Below, in pieces: positions 1-9,434 of a DNA stretch of 64,000 nt; the stretch's first letter is position 1; every line of letters begins with the position of its first letter. The notes below the pieces were generated by a model. That model did not search any database. It saw only the letters and a list, made by a program, of their open reading frames with translations, and was not told the DNA's origin. The stretch is from Micrococcaceae bacterium (GTDB lineage Bacteria > Actinomycetota > Actinomycetes > Actinomycetales > Micrococcaceae). The DNA lies in contig JAODMR010000100.1 of the NCBI GenBank assembly GCA_025465475.1, forward strand, positions 1 through 64,000. Direction: 5' to 3'. Made by a program: the position numbers and the translations under genes.

Positions 1-1695
1 CATGGGGATGCGGACTCCGCGGGCAGCGGCGACATCGGCGGCCCGCTCGTAGCCGGCGTCGACGTGCCGGATCACGCCCATTCCGGGATCGTTGGTCAGC
101 AGCCGTTCGAGCTTTTGCCGGGCCAGGTCGGTGCCGTCGGCCACGCTGACCTGACCGGCATGCTGCGAGCGGCCAATGCCCACGCCTCCCCCGGAATGCA
201 ATGAAACCCAGGTCGCGCCGGAAGCGGTATTGAGCAGGGCGTTGAGCAGGGGCCAGTCGGCGATGGCGTCGGAGCCGTCGGCCATGGCCTCTGTCTCGCG
301 GTAGGGCGAAGCGACCGATCCGGAGTCGAGGTGGTCCCGGCCAATGACGATGGGGGCCTTTACCTTGCCATCCGCCACCAGTTGGTTGAACAGCAGGCCT
401 GCTTTTGCCCGGTCACCGTAGCCGAGCCAGCAGATCCGTGCCGGCAGCCCCTCAAACTCGACGTGCTGCTGGGCGGCGTCCAGCCAGCGGTGCAGGTGCC
501 GGTTGTCGGGAAAGAGCTCCTTGAGCGCCACGTCGGTGACGCGGATGTCCTCCGGGTCCCCGGACAGGGCGACCCAGCGGAACGGTCCCATGCCTTCGCA
601 GAACAGCGGCCGGATGTAGGCAGGCACGAAGCCCGGGAAGTCGAAGGCCCGTGAGTAGCCGCCCTTGCGGGCTTCATCCCGGATCGAGTTGCCGTAGTCG
701 AACACTTCGGCCCCGGCGTCCTGGAACCCCACCATGGCTTCGACCTGGCGTGCCATGGAGGCCTGGGCGTCCTGGGTGAAACCTTCCGGGTCCGCTGCCG
801 CCCGCTGCTTCCATTCGGCCAGGCTGTAGCCACTGGGCAGGTAGCTGAGCGGGTCATGCGCGCTGGTCTGGTCCGTCACCACGTCCACTGCCAGTTGCCC
901 TGCCCGGTGTCGGCGGAGCAGTTCGGGAAAAACGTCCGCGGCGTTGCCGACGTATCCCACCGAGAGGGACCGCGCCTCGGCCTTGGCAGCGGTCACCTTG
1001 GCCAGGGCCGCTTCCAGGTCCGTTTCGACGTCGTCCAGGTAGCGTTTGCCGAGCCGGCGGCGCAGCCGGGCCTCATCGACGTCGACGATCAGGCACGCTC
1101 CCCCGTTGAGTGTCACCGCCAGGGGCTGGGCCCCGCCCATGCCGCCGCAGCCTCCGGTCAGGGTCAGCGTGCCGGCGAGGGTTCCGGTGGCGGTGAAGCG
1201 TTTACGGGCGACGGCGGCGAACGTTTCGTAGGTGCCCTGGAGGATGCCCTGGGTGCCGATGTAAATCCAGGATCCGGCCGTCATTTGCCCGTACATGGTC
1301 AGGCCTTCCGCCTCGAGCCGGCGGAACTCGGGCCAGGAGTCCCAATCGCCCACGAGGTTGGAATTCGCGATCAGGACGCGGGGCGCCCATTCGTGGGTGC
1401 GGAAAACGCCGACAGGTTTTCCTGACTGCACCAGGAGCGTCTCATCGGCGGCCAGGGTGGTGAGGGTCTTGACGATGGCGTCGAACGCTGCCCAACTGCG
1501 GACGGCCCGTCCCGTCCCGCCGTATACGACCAACTCGTCAGGGCGCTCTGCCACCTCGGGGTCGAGGTTGTTCATCAGCATGCGCAGGGGCGCTTCCGTC
1601 TGCCAGTTGCGGGCTGTCAGCGCGGTGCCCCGAGGTGCCCGCACGGGGCGGGAGCCGGCCGAGAAATTCGCGCCGGTGGCAGTGATCTGCGCCAT
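1..1695 (-). CDS. hutU: Urocanate hydratase (partial, C-terminus runs off the left edge)
   Basis: Reverse-strand translation from ATG at 1695 ([52 protein letters not shown]...[19 protein letters not shown]...) is urocanase-like; AGGAG upstream. Open to base 1, so absent from the ORF track. Confidence 0.94.
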   Translation of the reverse strand, partial: MAQITATGANFSAGSRPVRAPRGTALTARNWQTEAPLRMLMNNLDPEVAERPDELVVYGGTGRAVRSWAAFDAIVKTLTTLAADETLLVQSGKPVGVFRTHEWAPRVLIANSNLVGDWDSWPEFRRLEAEGLTMYGQMTAGSWIYIGTQGILQGTYETFAAVARKRFTATGTLAGTLTLTGGCGGMGGAQPLAVTLNGGACLIVDVDEARLRRRLGKRYLDDVETDLEAALAKVTAAKAEARSLSVGYVGNAADVFPELLRRHRAGQLAVDVVTDQTSAHDPLSYLPSGYSLAEWKQRAAADPEGFTQDAQASMARQVEAMVGFQDAGAEVFDYGNSIRDEARKGGYSRAFDFPGFVPAYIRPLFCEGMGPFRWVALSGDPEDIRVTDVALKELFPDNRHLHRWLDAAQQHVEFEGLPARICWLGYGDRAKAGLLFNQLVADGKVKAPIVIGRDHLDSGSVASPYRETEAMADGSDAIADWPLLNALLNTASGATWVSLHSGGGVGIGRSQHAGQVSVADGTDLARQKLERLLTNDPGMGVIRHVDAGYERAADVAAARGVRIPM

Positions 1696-1812
1696 GGGAA
1701 ACTCCTGATCATAGAGGAAGGCTGGTTTGGCTTCTGCATCAAGCAAACCTCCTGCCGTGGTTCCTGGGACCGCCCCTTAGCGGCCTCGTGTCCGGGATTA
1801 CAGACATTGGGA

Positions 1813-1847
1813 CCGAACCTGTTGACCGCAGAATTCACCTGGTTCGG
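1813..1847. promoter_or_regulatory. Inverted repeat CCGAACC-N21-GGTTCGG between iclR and hutU, candidate operator
   Basis: Exact 7-bp arms at 1813-1819 and 1841-1847. Confidence 0.3.
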
Positions 1848-1952
1848 GCTTGGTCTGGCCGCTGGTGATTGTTTCCTGGGGAGGTCACCTGGGCGCGGGC
1901 GGGTGCCAATATGGGTCAGCCAACCAGCGGTGGCGATTCGACGGCGGATGGG

Positions 1953-2801
1953 TCAGCCAGCGGCGGGCCTGCCGTAGAGGCGGTGGGAGAGTGCGGCGGC
2001 GGTCCTGCCGGCCTGGGCAGCGAGCTCCGGCCAATTCCCCTGCTCCACGTTTTCCTCCAAAAACGTCACGGCAATGGCAGCTGTTGGCCAACCCAGGTGG
2101 TCACGGACGACTGACGCGACGGAGCCGAAGCCGGCCGTCACCTCACCGTGCTCGGTGGCATAGCCACGTGTCCGGACCTGGTCCAGATGCGCTTGCAGGG
2201 CCGAGTATTTGCTGATCTGGAATTCGGTGCTGTGCCGGACGCTGAAGGCCGCCGCATTGGGGTAGAGGGCACGCACCTGAGCTTTGGGCAGGGCGGCCAG
2301 AATCGCCCGGCCGCTGGCGGTGAGGTGGCTGGGCAGCCGCACCCCGACGTCGGTCACCAAGGAGGGACGCCCCTTGGCCCGCTCCTCCACCAGGTACAAC
2401 ACGTCCCGCCCGTGCAGCACGGCCAGATGCGCACTTTCACCGATGCGGTCCACCAGGGCGGCCAACAGGGGCCGGCCCAACCTGGAAAGCGGCTCCTGGC
2501 GGGAGTATGCGGAACTCAGTTCGAAGGCGCTGACCCCCAAGCCGTAGCGCTGCTCCTCATGCAGGTGCAGGACAAACCCGTTCTGTTCCATCACATCGAG
2601 CAGGTGGTACACGGTGGAACGCGGCAGTTCCAGGGTGGAGGCGATGGTCGATGCGGCCAGGGGCCCACGCTTGGAAGCCAGGAGTTTCAGAACCCGCAGC
2701 GTGTTCTCGGCCGCCGGAACCTTCGAAGCCGGAACCTTCGACGCCGGAACCTTCGACGCCGGAACCCGCACCCCCGGGCGGCTACTGCTGTCGTTGCTCA
2801 T
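1953..2801 (-). CDS. IclR-family transcriptional regulator
   Basis: ORF with N-terminal winged HTH (NTLRVLKLLASKRGPLAASTIASTLELPRSTVYHLLDVM) and IclR effector domain; upstream of hutU on the same strand. Confidence 0.9.
   Translation of the reverse strand: MSNDSSSRPGVRVPASKVPASKVPASKVPAAENTLRVLKLLASKRGPLAASTIASTLELPRSTVYHLLDVMEQNGFVLHLHEEQRYGLGVSAFELSSAYSRQEPLSRLGRPLLAALVDRIGESAHLAVLHGRDVLYLVEERAKGRPSLVTDVGVRLPSHLTASGRAILAALPKAQVRALYPNAAAFSVRHSTEFQISKYSALQAHLDQVRTRGYATEHGEVTAGFGSVASVVRDHLGWPTAAIAVTFLEENVEQGNWPELAAQAGRTAAALSHRLYGRPAAG
2713..2772. repeat. In-frame 15-bp tandem repeat (GCCGGAACCTTCGAM) in the N-terminus of the IclR gene
   Basis: Three near-identical 15-bp units at 2713, 2728, 2743 plus a diverged fourth; encodes repeated KVPAS. 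Confidence 0.9.
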
Positions 2802-2816
2802 GGGACCACTAACGCC

Positions 2817-2852
2817 AAACGGGATGGCCAGCGGTTGCTGACCATCCCGTTT
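2817..2852. terminator. Stem-loop AAACGGGATGG-N14-CCATCCCGTTT between SDR gene and iclR
   Basis: Perfect 11-bp arms; lies downstream of the SDR stop and 16 nt upstream of the iclR ATG. Confidence 0.5.
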
Positions 2853-2887
2853 AACGTATCGCGCGGCAACCCTGGAGCGGGTGCGCC

Positions 2888-3646
2888 CTAGCGGGCGCTC
2901 CAGCCACCGTCCATCGTGTACGACGCGCCGGTGACCATTGCTGCGTTCTCGGAGGCGAGCCAGCCGACCAGGGAGGCCACTTCGGCAGGTTCCACCAGGC
3001 GCTTGATGGCGCTTTCGGTCAACATCACCTGGCTGAGCACCTCGTCCTCGCTGATGCCGTGCACCTTCGCCTGGTCTGCGATCTGCGCCTCGACCAGCGG
3101 GGTGCGCACGTAGCCGGGATTGACACAGTTGCTGGTGACGCCGCGCTCGCCGCCTTCCAGGGCGGTGACCTTGGACAGCCCTTCAAGCCCGTGCTTGGCG
3201 GCCACGTAGGCGCCCTTGTAGGGGGAGGCCCGCAGCCCGTGGACGGAGGAGATGTTGATGACGCGGCCGTGCCCCTGGGCGTACATGTGGGGCAAGGCCG
3301 CCCGGATCAGCAGGAACGGAGCTTCCAGCATCAATCCCAGGATGCGGTGGAAGTCGGCGGGATCAAACTCCTCCAGGGGACTGACCCGCTGGATTCCGGC
3401 GTTGTTGACCAGGATGTCGGTCTGCAGGGTCAGTTCCGCCAGCGCGGCCGAGTCGCTGAGGTCAACGGCCCAGGCCTTGCCGCCGACGTCGGCTGCGAGC
3501 GCCTCCGCCGCGTCGGCGTTGACGTCGGCGACGGTCACCTCCGCCCCCTGTCGCGCCAGTTCCTGCACGACTGCGGCTCCGATGCCGCTGGCCCCACCGG
3601 TCACGAGGGCGCGACGTCCGGCCAGCGGCAGGTTTCCTGCGGTCAT
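2888..3646 (-). CDS. SDR-family 3-hydroxybutyrate dehydrogenase
   Basis: TGGASGIG cofactor motif, NNAG, YKGAYVAAKHG catalytic motif, C-terminal TGASYTMDGGWSAR; internal ATG at 3646 overlaps the upstream gene's stop (ATGA). Confidence 0.85.
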   Translation of the reverse strand: MTAGNLPLAGRRALVTGGASGIGAAVVQELARQGAEVTVADVNADAAEALAADVGGKAWAVDLSDSAALAELTLQTDILVNNAGIQRVSPLEEFDPADFHRILGLMLEAPFLLIRAALPHMYAQGHGRVINISSVHGLRASPYKGAYVAAKHGLEGLSKVTALEGGERGVTSNCVNPGYVRTPLVEAQIADQAKVHGISEDEVLSQVMLTESAIKRLVEPAEVASLVGWLASENAAMVTGASYTMDGGWSAR

Positions 3647-5031
3647 GCCTGAGCTCCAAGTCGTGCCGCGGTGCGCTGCGCATCGGCCTCGTCCACGTCG
3701 TAAAGCGAGATTCCCTTGGTCTCCTTTAGCGCCAACACGGCCACCACGGTGATGGCACCGGCGACCAGCAGGTAGATGGCGGTGGGAACCCAGGAACCTG
3801 TGTCCTTGAGCCACTGCGTGGCCAGGATCGGTGCGAGGGAACCGGCCACGAGTGAGGTGACCTGGTAGCTCAGTGACACACCTGAGTAACGCATCCGCGT
3901 TGGGAACATCTCGGCCATCAGGGCCGGCTGGCCGGCGTACATCAGCGCGTGGAAGCACAGGCCTACGATGATCACGGCCAGGATGATCCAGTCATTTTTG
4001 GTCCCCATGAGCGGAAAGGCCCACAGGCCCCAGGTGCCACCGAGAATGGCGCCGGCCAGGTACACGGGCCGCCGTCCGATCCGGTCACTGAGGTTGCCCA
4101 CGAGGGGGATGACAACAAAGTGGCAGATGTGGGCCACCGCGATCATGCCCAGGATGGTCGAGGTGTTCATCTTCAGGCCGGTGGAGAGATAGACGATCGA
4201 GAAGCTCACCACCAGGTAGTACATGATGTTTTCGGCGAAGCGCAGCCCCATGCCTGTCAGGACGCCGCGCGGGTAGCGCTTGAGCACCTCGAAGACGCCG
4301 TAACCGACAGCCTTTTCCTGTTCCATCTCGGCCTTGGCGGCCTCGAAGATCGGGGCTTCGGTGATCTTGGTCCGGATCACGTAGCCGATCACCACGACGA
4401 CGGCGGAAAGCCAGAAGGCCACGCGCCATCCCCAGCCCAGGAACTCCTCACCGGAGAGTGTCACCGACATGATCCACAGCACGGCCGTTGCAATGAGGTT
4501 GCCCACCGGCACGGCCGCCTGCGGCCAGGAGGCCCAGAAGCCGCGGCGTTCCTGTGGGCTGTGTTCAGCCACCAGCAGGACCGCGCCGCCCCATTCGCCG
4601 CCCAGCGCCAGGCCCTGGACGAAGCGCAGCACCACCAACAAGATGGGCGCCCAGACGCCGATGGTGGAGAAGGTGGGCAGGCAGCCCATCAGCACGGTGG
4701 CGGCGCCGATCAGCAGGATGGTGATTTGCAGGGTGCGCTTGCGGCCCAGCTTGTCCCCGAGGTGGCCGAAGACAATGCCGCCCAGGGGCCGGGCCAGGAA
4801 GCCCACGGCGTAGGTCAGGAACGCGGCGATGATGCCGTCGTATTCATTGCCCATCTTCGGCAATAGGACTTTGCTGAAGACAAGCGCCGCCGCGGTTGCA
4901 TACAGGAAGAAGTCGTACCATTCGACGACGGTTCCTGCCATGGAGGCCGAAACGATCCGCTTCAGGGCGGAATTGTCCGTGCCGGCGGCCTTCCCCGGCC
5001 CCCGGCCGGCGGCCGACTGCTGTGTGCTCAT
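3643..5031 (-). CDS. MFS transporter, metabolite:H+ symporter (MHS) family
   Basis: AGTVVEWYDFFLYATAAAL, GHLGDKLGRKRTL and LSDRIGRRPV motifs; start chosen at MSTQQSAAG. Confidence 0.9.
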   Translation of the reverse strand: MSTQQSAAGRGPGKAAGTDNSALKRIVSASMAGTVVEWYDFFLYATAAALVFSKVLLPKMGNEYDGIIAAFLTYAVGFLARPLGGIVFGHLGDKLGRKRTLQITILLIGAATVLMGCLPTFSTIGVWAPILLVVLRFVQGLALGGEWGGAVLLVAEHSPQERRGFWASWPQAAVPVGNLIATAVLWIMSVTLSGEEFLGWGWRVAFWLSAVVVVIGYVIRTKITEAPIFEAAKAEMEQEKAVGYGVFEVLKRYPRGVLTGMGLRFAENIMYYLVVSFSIVYLSTGLKMNTSTILGMIAVAHICHFVVIPLVGNLSDRIGRRPVYLAGAILGGTWGLWAFPLMGTKNDWIILAVIIVGLCFHALMYAGQPALMAEMFPTRMRYSGVSLSYQVTSLVAGSLAPILATQWLKDTGSWVPTAIYLLVAGAITVVAVLALKETKGISLYDVDEADAQRTAARLGAQA

Positions 5032-5105
5032 ACTGTGCTCCCTTACATCTGTCCCGGCACGGCATCGTCCTTGAGGTCGCGCCCGCTGGACCCATCGTTT
5101 GTCGC

Positions 5106-5122
5106 GGCACGTGATCCGTGCC
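5106..5122. promoter_or_regulatory. Candidate LysR operator GGCACG-N5-CGTGCC
   Basis: Exact 6-bp inverted repeat in the divergent region between the MHS transporter and lysR genes. Confidence 0.45.
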
Positions 5123-5200
5123 ACAGGAACTCCAAGCTACGGGCATTCGGGGGGTGCAGCAATGCCCAGCGACGCAGACGTGATCTGCAAGAATGCACAC

Positions 5201-6127
5201 ATGAGCATTGACGTGGACGCAGCTTCCCCTCATCCTGACGACCTGTTGGTCCTCCTCGCGGTCTCCCGCAGCGGCACCTTCAGCACAGCCGCTGACTCGT
5301 TGGGGAGGAACCACACGACGGTGTCGCGCCGGGTTGCCGCCTTGGAAAAGGCGCTGGGCGGCAGGGTGCTGGCGAAGACCGCAGGTGGTTGGGAACTGAC
5401 GGAACTGGGACATCGGGCGGTGGCGGTGGCGGAAAACGTCGAACGCGCCCTGGAGGGGCTGGCCGCACCGGACCCGGGGACGGCGCGCCTGTCCGGCGTG
5501 GTGCGGATGTCGGCCACTGACGGGTTCAGTGCCTACCTTGCGGCACCTGCGGTGGCGAAGCTGCAGCGGCAGCATCCGGGGCTGAGCGTGGAACTGGTCA
5601 CCGTGACCCGTCGGGCCCTGCAGCACCGGTCCGGCCTGGACATTGAGGTGGTGGTCGGAGAGCCGCAGGTGCACAGGGCGCAGGCTCTGCAGGTGGGTGA
5701 GTACGTGCTGGGCATGTACGCTTCCCGCACGTATTTGGCGGAACGGGGAACTCCTACCTCCGTGGAGGAACTGACCCGGCACCCCCTGGTGTATTTCGTC
5801 GATTCGATGCTGCAGGTCGACGACCTGGACGCACCGCGGCGACTGGTGCCTCTGATGCGCGACTCGTTGAGCTCGACGAACGTTTTCGTGCATGTGGAGG
5901 CCACCAGGGTAGGAGCCGGGATCGGGTTCCTGCCGTGCTTCATGGCTGACCGGCATGCGGACCTGGTCCGGCTCCTGCCGGGCTCATTCTCCGAGCGGCT
6001 GCCGTACTGGATGGTGCTCCGGCCCGATTCCCTGCGCCAACCGGCTGTCGCCGCCGTCGTCAAGGCCCTCCTGGCGGAGGCCGCGCATCAGCGCGAAGCC
6101 TTGCTGGGCCGGACAGCGCCCGGTTAG
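5201..6127 (+). CDS. LysR-family transcriptional regulator
   Basis: N-terminal HTH (FSTAADSLGRNHTTVSRRVAALEKALGGRVLAKT) and substrate-binding domain; start may instead be 5162 or 5099. Confidence 0.88.
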   Translation: MSIDVDAASPHPDDLLVLLAVSRSGTFSTAADSLGRNHTTVSRRVAALEKALGGRVLAKTAGGWELTELGHRAVAVAENVERALEGLAAPDPGTARLSGVVRMSATDGFSAYLAAPAVAKLQRQHPGLSVELVTVTRRALQHRSGLDIEVVVGEPQVHRAQALQVGEYVLGMYASRTYLAERGTPTSVEELTRHPLVYFVDSMLQVDDLDAPRRLVPLMRDSLSSTNVFVHVEATRVGAGIGFLPCFMADRHADLVRLLPGSFSERLPYWMVLRPDSLRQPAVAAVVKALLAEAAHQREALLGRTAPG

Positions 6128-7002
6128 GCCTCGGCGTCGTGCACCGGCAAGGCGGAGGCGCTGAAGCGCCGCACCTGTTCGTCGTCCCAGAGCTGCGCCG
6201 GCATCGCGCCGCCCAACAGGAGCCGGGGCAGGCGGGGGTCGGTGCCCAACGGCACGTCACTGCCGGCCAGGATCACGTTGCCGTAGCGGCGGCCCTTGAG
6301 CATCGGCGGGTCGGCCAGCAGGACAGTGTGGGGGAAGACGGTCGCAACAGTGGCCGCCTCCCGCCGTGCCTGGACCAGGGAGGGCCCGTCACCGCAGTTC
6401 AGCACGTAGATGCCGCCGGGCGCCAGTACCCGTCGGGCGTGCTGGGTGAACTCAACGGTGGTGAGCGGCCGCGGGGTGAGGGGCCCGGCAAAGACGTCGC
6501 GGATGATGAGGTCGCGGCTGCCATCCGGAAGTGATTCGGTGACCTGGCGCGCTTCCCCGACCCGGATCTTCAGCAGTGGCGCACGGGGCAGGTCGAACCA
6601 GCCACGGACGTAGCTGGCCAGCCTGGCATCGATTTCGACGACGACGTTGCGGGAGTCCGGATATGCGGCCACCAGGTATCGCGCCATGGAGCAGGCGGCG
6701 CCGCCCAGGTGCAGGGCGCGGAGGCGCCCGTCGATCCCGGCCGGGGGCGGCCATTGGCTTTCCACAAGGGCCATGATCCAGCGCATGTACTCGAAGTCCA
6801 GCCGCAGCGGGTCTGCCAGGTCCAGGTGCGAGCTCTGCACCCCGTTCAGCTTCAGCAACCAGCCGGAGGGGTTGGTGCCGTCCGGAACCAGCTCGGCCGT
6901 TCCGGTATCAATGTCATAGGTTCCAGCGGCCGGACCGGCACCGGGCTGCATGTCCGCCTCGGCGTCTGGTCTGCCGTGCCGTTGGCGACCCATCAGGCGC
7001 AC
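6124..7002 (-). CDS. Spermidine synthase-like (SAM/dcSAM-fold) protein
   Basis: ALHLGGAACSMARYLVAAYPDSRNVVVEIDARL, RDVFAGPLTPRPLTTVEF, LAPGGIYVLNCGDG. Confidence 0.7.
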   Translation of the reverse strand: MRLMGRQRHGRPDAEADMQPGAGPAAGTYDIDTGTAELVPDGTNPSGWLLKLNGVQSSHLDLADPLRLDFEYMRWIMALVESQWPPPAGIDGRLRALHLGGAACSMARYLVAAYPDSRNVVVEIDARLASYVRGWFDLPRAPLLKIRVGEARQVTESLPDGSRDLIIRDVFAGPLTPRPLTTVEFTQHARRVLAPGGIYVLNCGDGPSLVQARREAATVATVFPHTVLLADPPMLKGRRYGNVILAGSDVPLGTDPRLPRLLLGGAMPAQLWDDEQVRRFSASALPVHDAEA

Positions 7003-7065
7003 CCAAGGACGGTGGTGGGGTTCCTCATGCGGCCAGCGTATCCCGCCGGCGGAATGGTTCCGGAG

Positions 7066-7407
7066 CTACGAATGGCCCTCGTAGGCTTCATCGTCGCCAA
7101 TGGCCTCCTCCAGGCGCTGGACCTTGGCGTCCAGTTCACCGGCATACCCCGGCCGGATGTCCGCCTTCAGGACCAGGGATACGCGGGAACCGTAACGCCC
7201 CACTGCGTCCGTGGCCCGCTTCACCACTGCCATGACCTCGTCCCAGTCCCCTTCGATCTCGGTGAACATGGACGTGGTGCGGTTGGGCAAGCCGGATTCG
7301 CGCACAAGGCGCACCGCCGCGGCCACCGCATCGTGGACGGAGGCGTCGTCCGCTGCCTTGCCTCCTGCCGGGGCGCCCGACGGGGCAACCGAGAACGCTA
7401 CCAACAT
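7066..7407 (-). CDS. Thiamine-binding / MTH1187-YkoF-like (DUF77) protein
   Basis: MLVAFSVAPSG...VRESGLPNRTTSMFTEIEGDWDEVMAVVKRA; AAGGAGG upstream of ATG at 7407. Confidence 0.75.
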   Translation of the reverse strand: MLVAFSVAPSGAPAGGKAADDASVHDAVAAAVRLVRESGLPNRTTSMFTEIEGDWDEVMAVVKRATDAVGRYGSRVSLVLKADIRPGYAGELDAKVQRLEEAIGDDEAYEGHS

Positions 7408-7423
7408 GAGTTCCTCCTTGCAG

Positions 7424-7443
7424 GATTTGCGATACCGCAAGTC
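7424..7443. promoter_or_regulatory. Candidate TetR operator GATTTGCG-ATAC-CGCAAGTC
   Basis: 8-bp arms with one mismatch between divergent genes at 7407(-) and 7494(+). Confidence 0.4.
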
Positions 7444-7493
7444 TGCCATGCCCGCCCGTCGCCCGCAGTGGACACTGGCGGTACCCTTGGACC

Positions 7494-8450
7494 ATGGCGG
7501 CAAGTGGCAGCAACCGCCCTTTGAGGGCGGACGCCGCGCGCAACATTGACCGGATCATCAGTTCCGCGCGCGAGTGCTTCCACGAGTATGGGCCGGAAGT
7601 GCCCCTGCAGGTCATCGCCAGGCACGCCGGTGTGGGTCCTGCAACCCTTTTCCGGAACTTCGCCGACAAGGAGGAGTTGGTGCTGGCGGCCTTGGCCCAG
7701 CAGTTGAGGCTGCGTGTCGACCCCCTGGCTGCGCGGGCCCTGGAGCGAAAGGACTCCGGCGAGGGGATGCTGGAGGTGGTCGCCGCGCTGCTGGAGGCGG
7801 CCAGCGAAAATCGCAACCTGCTCCTAGCGATCGGCCGGCGACGGCGTGAACTGCTGGGCGGCGCGGGCCGGCCCATGGTGGAGGCGCTGCAGGCCCTGCT
7901 GCTGCGGGGACAGGAACAGGGCCGGATCCGCCCCGACATCAGCGCCTACGACGTCGTTCCGCTGCTGGCCATGGCGTTGGGCGCGCTGGAGGCCGCCGCT
8001 CCCGGCTCCGACGCGTGGAGACGCCACCTCGCGTTGCTGGGGGATGCCCTGCTGGTGCCTGCGGCGGCCCGGACCCTGCCGGTACCCGCGGCGCCGCCCG
8101 CAGCAGAAGGCCTAGCCACGCCGGACACCGCCACACGAGCCACTGCCACGCCCGGCGTGCCGCCAGACGTGGCGCCAGAATCGGGGGCGTCCGATACCAG
8201 GTTCCCGGACACCGGCTCCGCGGCTCCCGCTGCACAGGGTTCCGGACGGGAAGGTCCGGCGACGCCGGAAATAGGTTTGTTCAGCTCACTGGCCGCCGAG
8301 CCAGGCGGCTTCAGTTCCGGCCCGTCGACAGCTCCCGGTCCCCGGTGGAACCGCAGCTTCCTGGCGTCAGCCCCAACCCAGCAGGCGCAGCCCGGCCGCA
8401 GCAGCAGCCCCGCACAGCACAACCACCAGGAACGGCGCGCGCAACCATAG
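7494..8450 (+). CDS. TetR-family transcriptional regulator with long Pro/Ala-rich C-terminal tail
   Basis: HTH region ECFHEYGPEVPLQVIARHAGVGPATLFRNFADKEEL; tail beyond about residue 195 is low complexity. Confidence 0.85.
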   Translation: MAASGSNRPLRADAARNIDRIISSARECFHEYGPEVPLQVIARHAGVGPATLFRNFADKEELVLAALAQQLRLRVDPLAARALERKDSGEGMLEVVAALLEAASENRNLLLAIGRRRRELLGGAGRPMVEALQALLLRGQEQGRIRPDISAYDVVPLLAMALGALEAAAPGSDAWRRHLALLGDALLVPAAARTLPVPAAPPAAEGLATPDTATRATATPGVPPDVAPESGASDTRFPDTGSAAPAAQGSGREGPATPEIGLFSSLAAEPGGFSSGPSTAPGPRWNRSFLASAPTQQAQPGRSSSPAQHNHQERRAQP

Positions 8451-8678
8451 CGCCGCCGCGGCGGCCGCGAGTGCTCCCAGACGGGCGTCAAGGACCAGCG
8501 CCTGTCCTGTGGCCAAGGTGTTGACCACGGTGAGTGAAGCGAGCAACCCGATGGTCAGGGTTCCGGCCACTGCCGCCATGCGCGGATTGCCCATCAAGCG
8601 GGCCGGTACCAGGTAGCCGAGCAGTTTGGTGGCGAAGGCCAGGATGCAGGCAAGCAGGATCCAGGGCCACAGATTCAT
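8367..8678 (-). CDS. azlD: AzlD-family branched-chain amino acid export subunit
   Basis: MNLWPWILLACILAFATKLLGYLVPARLMGNPRMAAVAGTLTIGLLASLTVVNTLA; downstream of and overlapping azlC. Confidence 0.87.
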   Translation of the reverse strand: MNLWPWILLACILAFATKLLGYLVPARLMGNPRMAAVAGTLTIGLLASLTVVNTLATGQALVLDARLGALAAAAAALWLRAPFLVVVLCGAAAAAGLRLLGWG

Positions 8679-9394
8679 GGCTTCTCCCGGTGCGCGTAGG
8701 GTTCGACGTCGGGCTCCATGCCCGCCGTCGCGGGCCGGTGCCGGAACCAGCCGATCAGTCCGGCGACCAGCGCCGCGACCAGGATGGGGATCCCGGGTGG
8801 CAGGACAGGAACGGCCAGCACGGTCGCCAGTGCGCAGAGCACGGCGATGCCGGCGGCCTGCCTGGCCCGGATCCGGGGCCACAGCAGTCCCAGGAAGGCC
8901 GCCACCGCTGCGCCGTCAAGCCCCCACTGGCGTGGGTCGCCCAGCGCGTTCCCCAGCAGCGCCCCGGCGGCGGTGAACACGTTCCACAGCACGAACACTC
9001 CGCCGCCAGCCACCCAGAAACCGATCCGCTGCTCCCGGGTGTCGGTCTGGCCGGTGCTTGTGGCTGTTGATTCGTCGATGGTCACGTGCGCCGACACCAC
9101 CTTGCGCCAGCCGCGTGGCCGCAGCAGGGCATTCAGCTGCATCCCGTACACGCCGTTGCGGATTCCCAGCAAGGCGGCAGCGCCCATGGCTGCGGCGCCG
9201 GTTCCCCCGCCGGCGATGATGCCCACGAAGGCGAACTGGGAGCCGCCGCTGAAAAGCAGCAGACTCAGCACCTGGGTCTGCCAGAAGTCCAGGCCAGCCG
9301 CCACGGACAGCGCCCCGAAGGATATCCCGTACAGGCCGGTGGCAAGGCTGATCGACAGGCCCACCCGGGCGGCAGGTGAGGAGAGAAAGCTCAT
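8675..9394 (-). CDS. azlC: AzlC-family branched-chain amino acid permease
   Basis: GLYGISFGALSVAAGLDFWQTQVLSLLLFSGGSQFAFVGII typical AzlC; ATGA overlap with azlD. Confidence 0.9.
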   Translation of the reverse strand: MSFLSSPAARVGLSISLATGLYGISFGALSVAAGLDFWQTQVLSLLLFSGGSQFAFVGIIAGGGTGAAAMGAAALLGIRNGVYGMQLNALLRPRGWRKVVSAHVTIDESTATSTGQTDTREQRIGFWVAGGGVFVLWNVFTAAGALLGNALGDPRQWGLDGAAVAAFLGLLWPRIRARQAAGIAVLCALATVLAVPVLPPGIPILVAALVAGLIGWFRHRPATAGMEPDVEPYAHREKP

Positions 9395-9434
9395 GGCGTG
9401 GCGGGCAGTCCCCCGGCCCGCAACCGGTGACGGG

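Noticed and set aside
3949-4866. 305-aa + strand ORF opposite the MHS transporter
   Set aside because: Antisense shadow ORF, low-complexity His/Gln/Asp/Gly composition.
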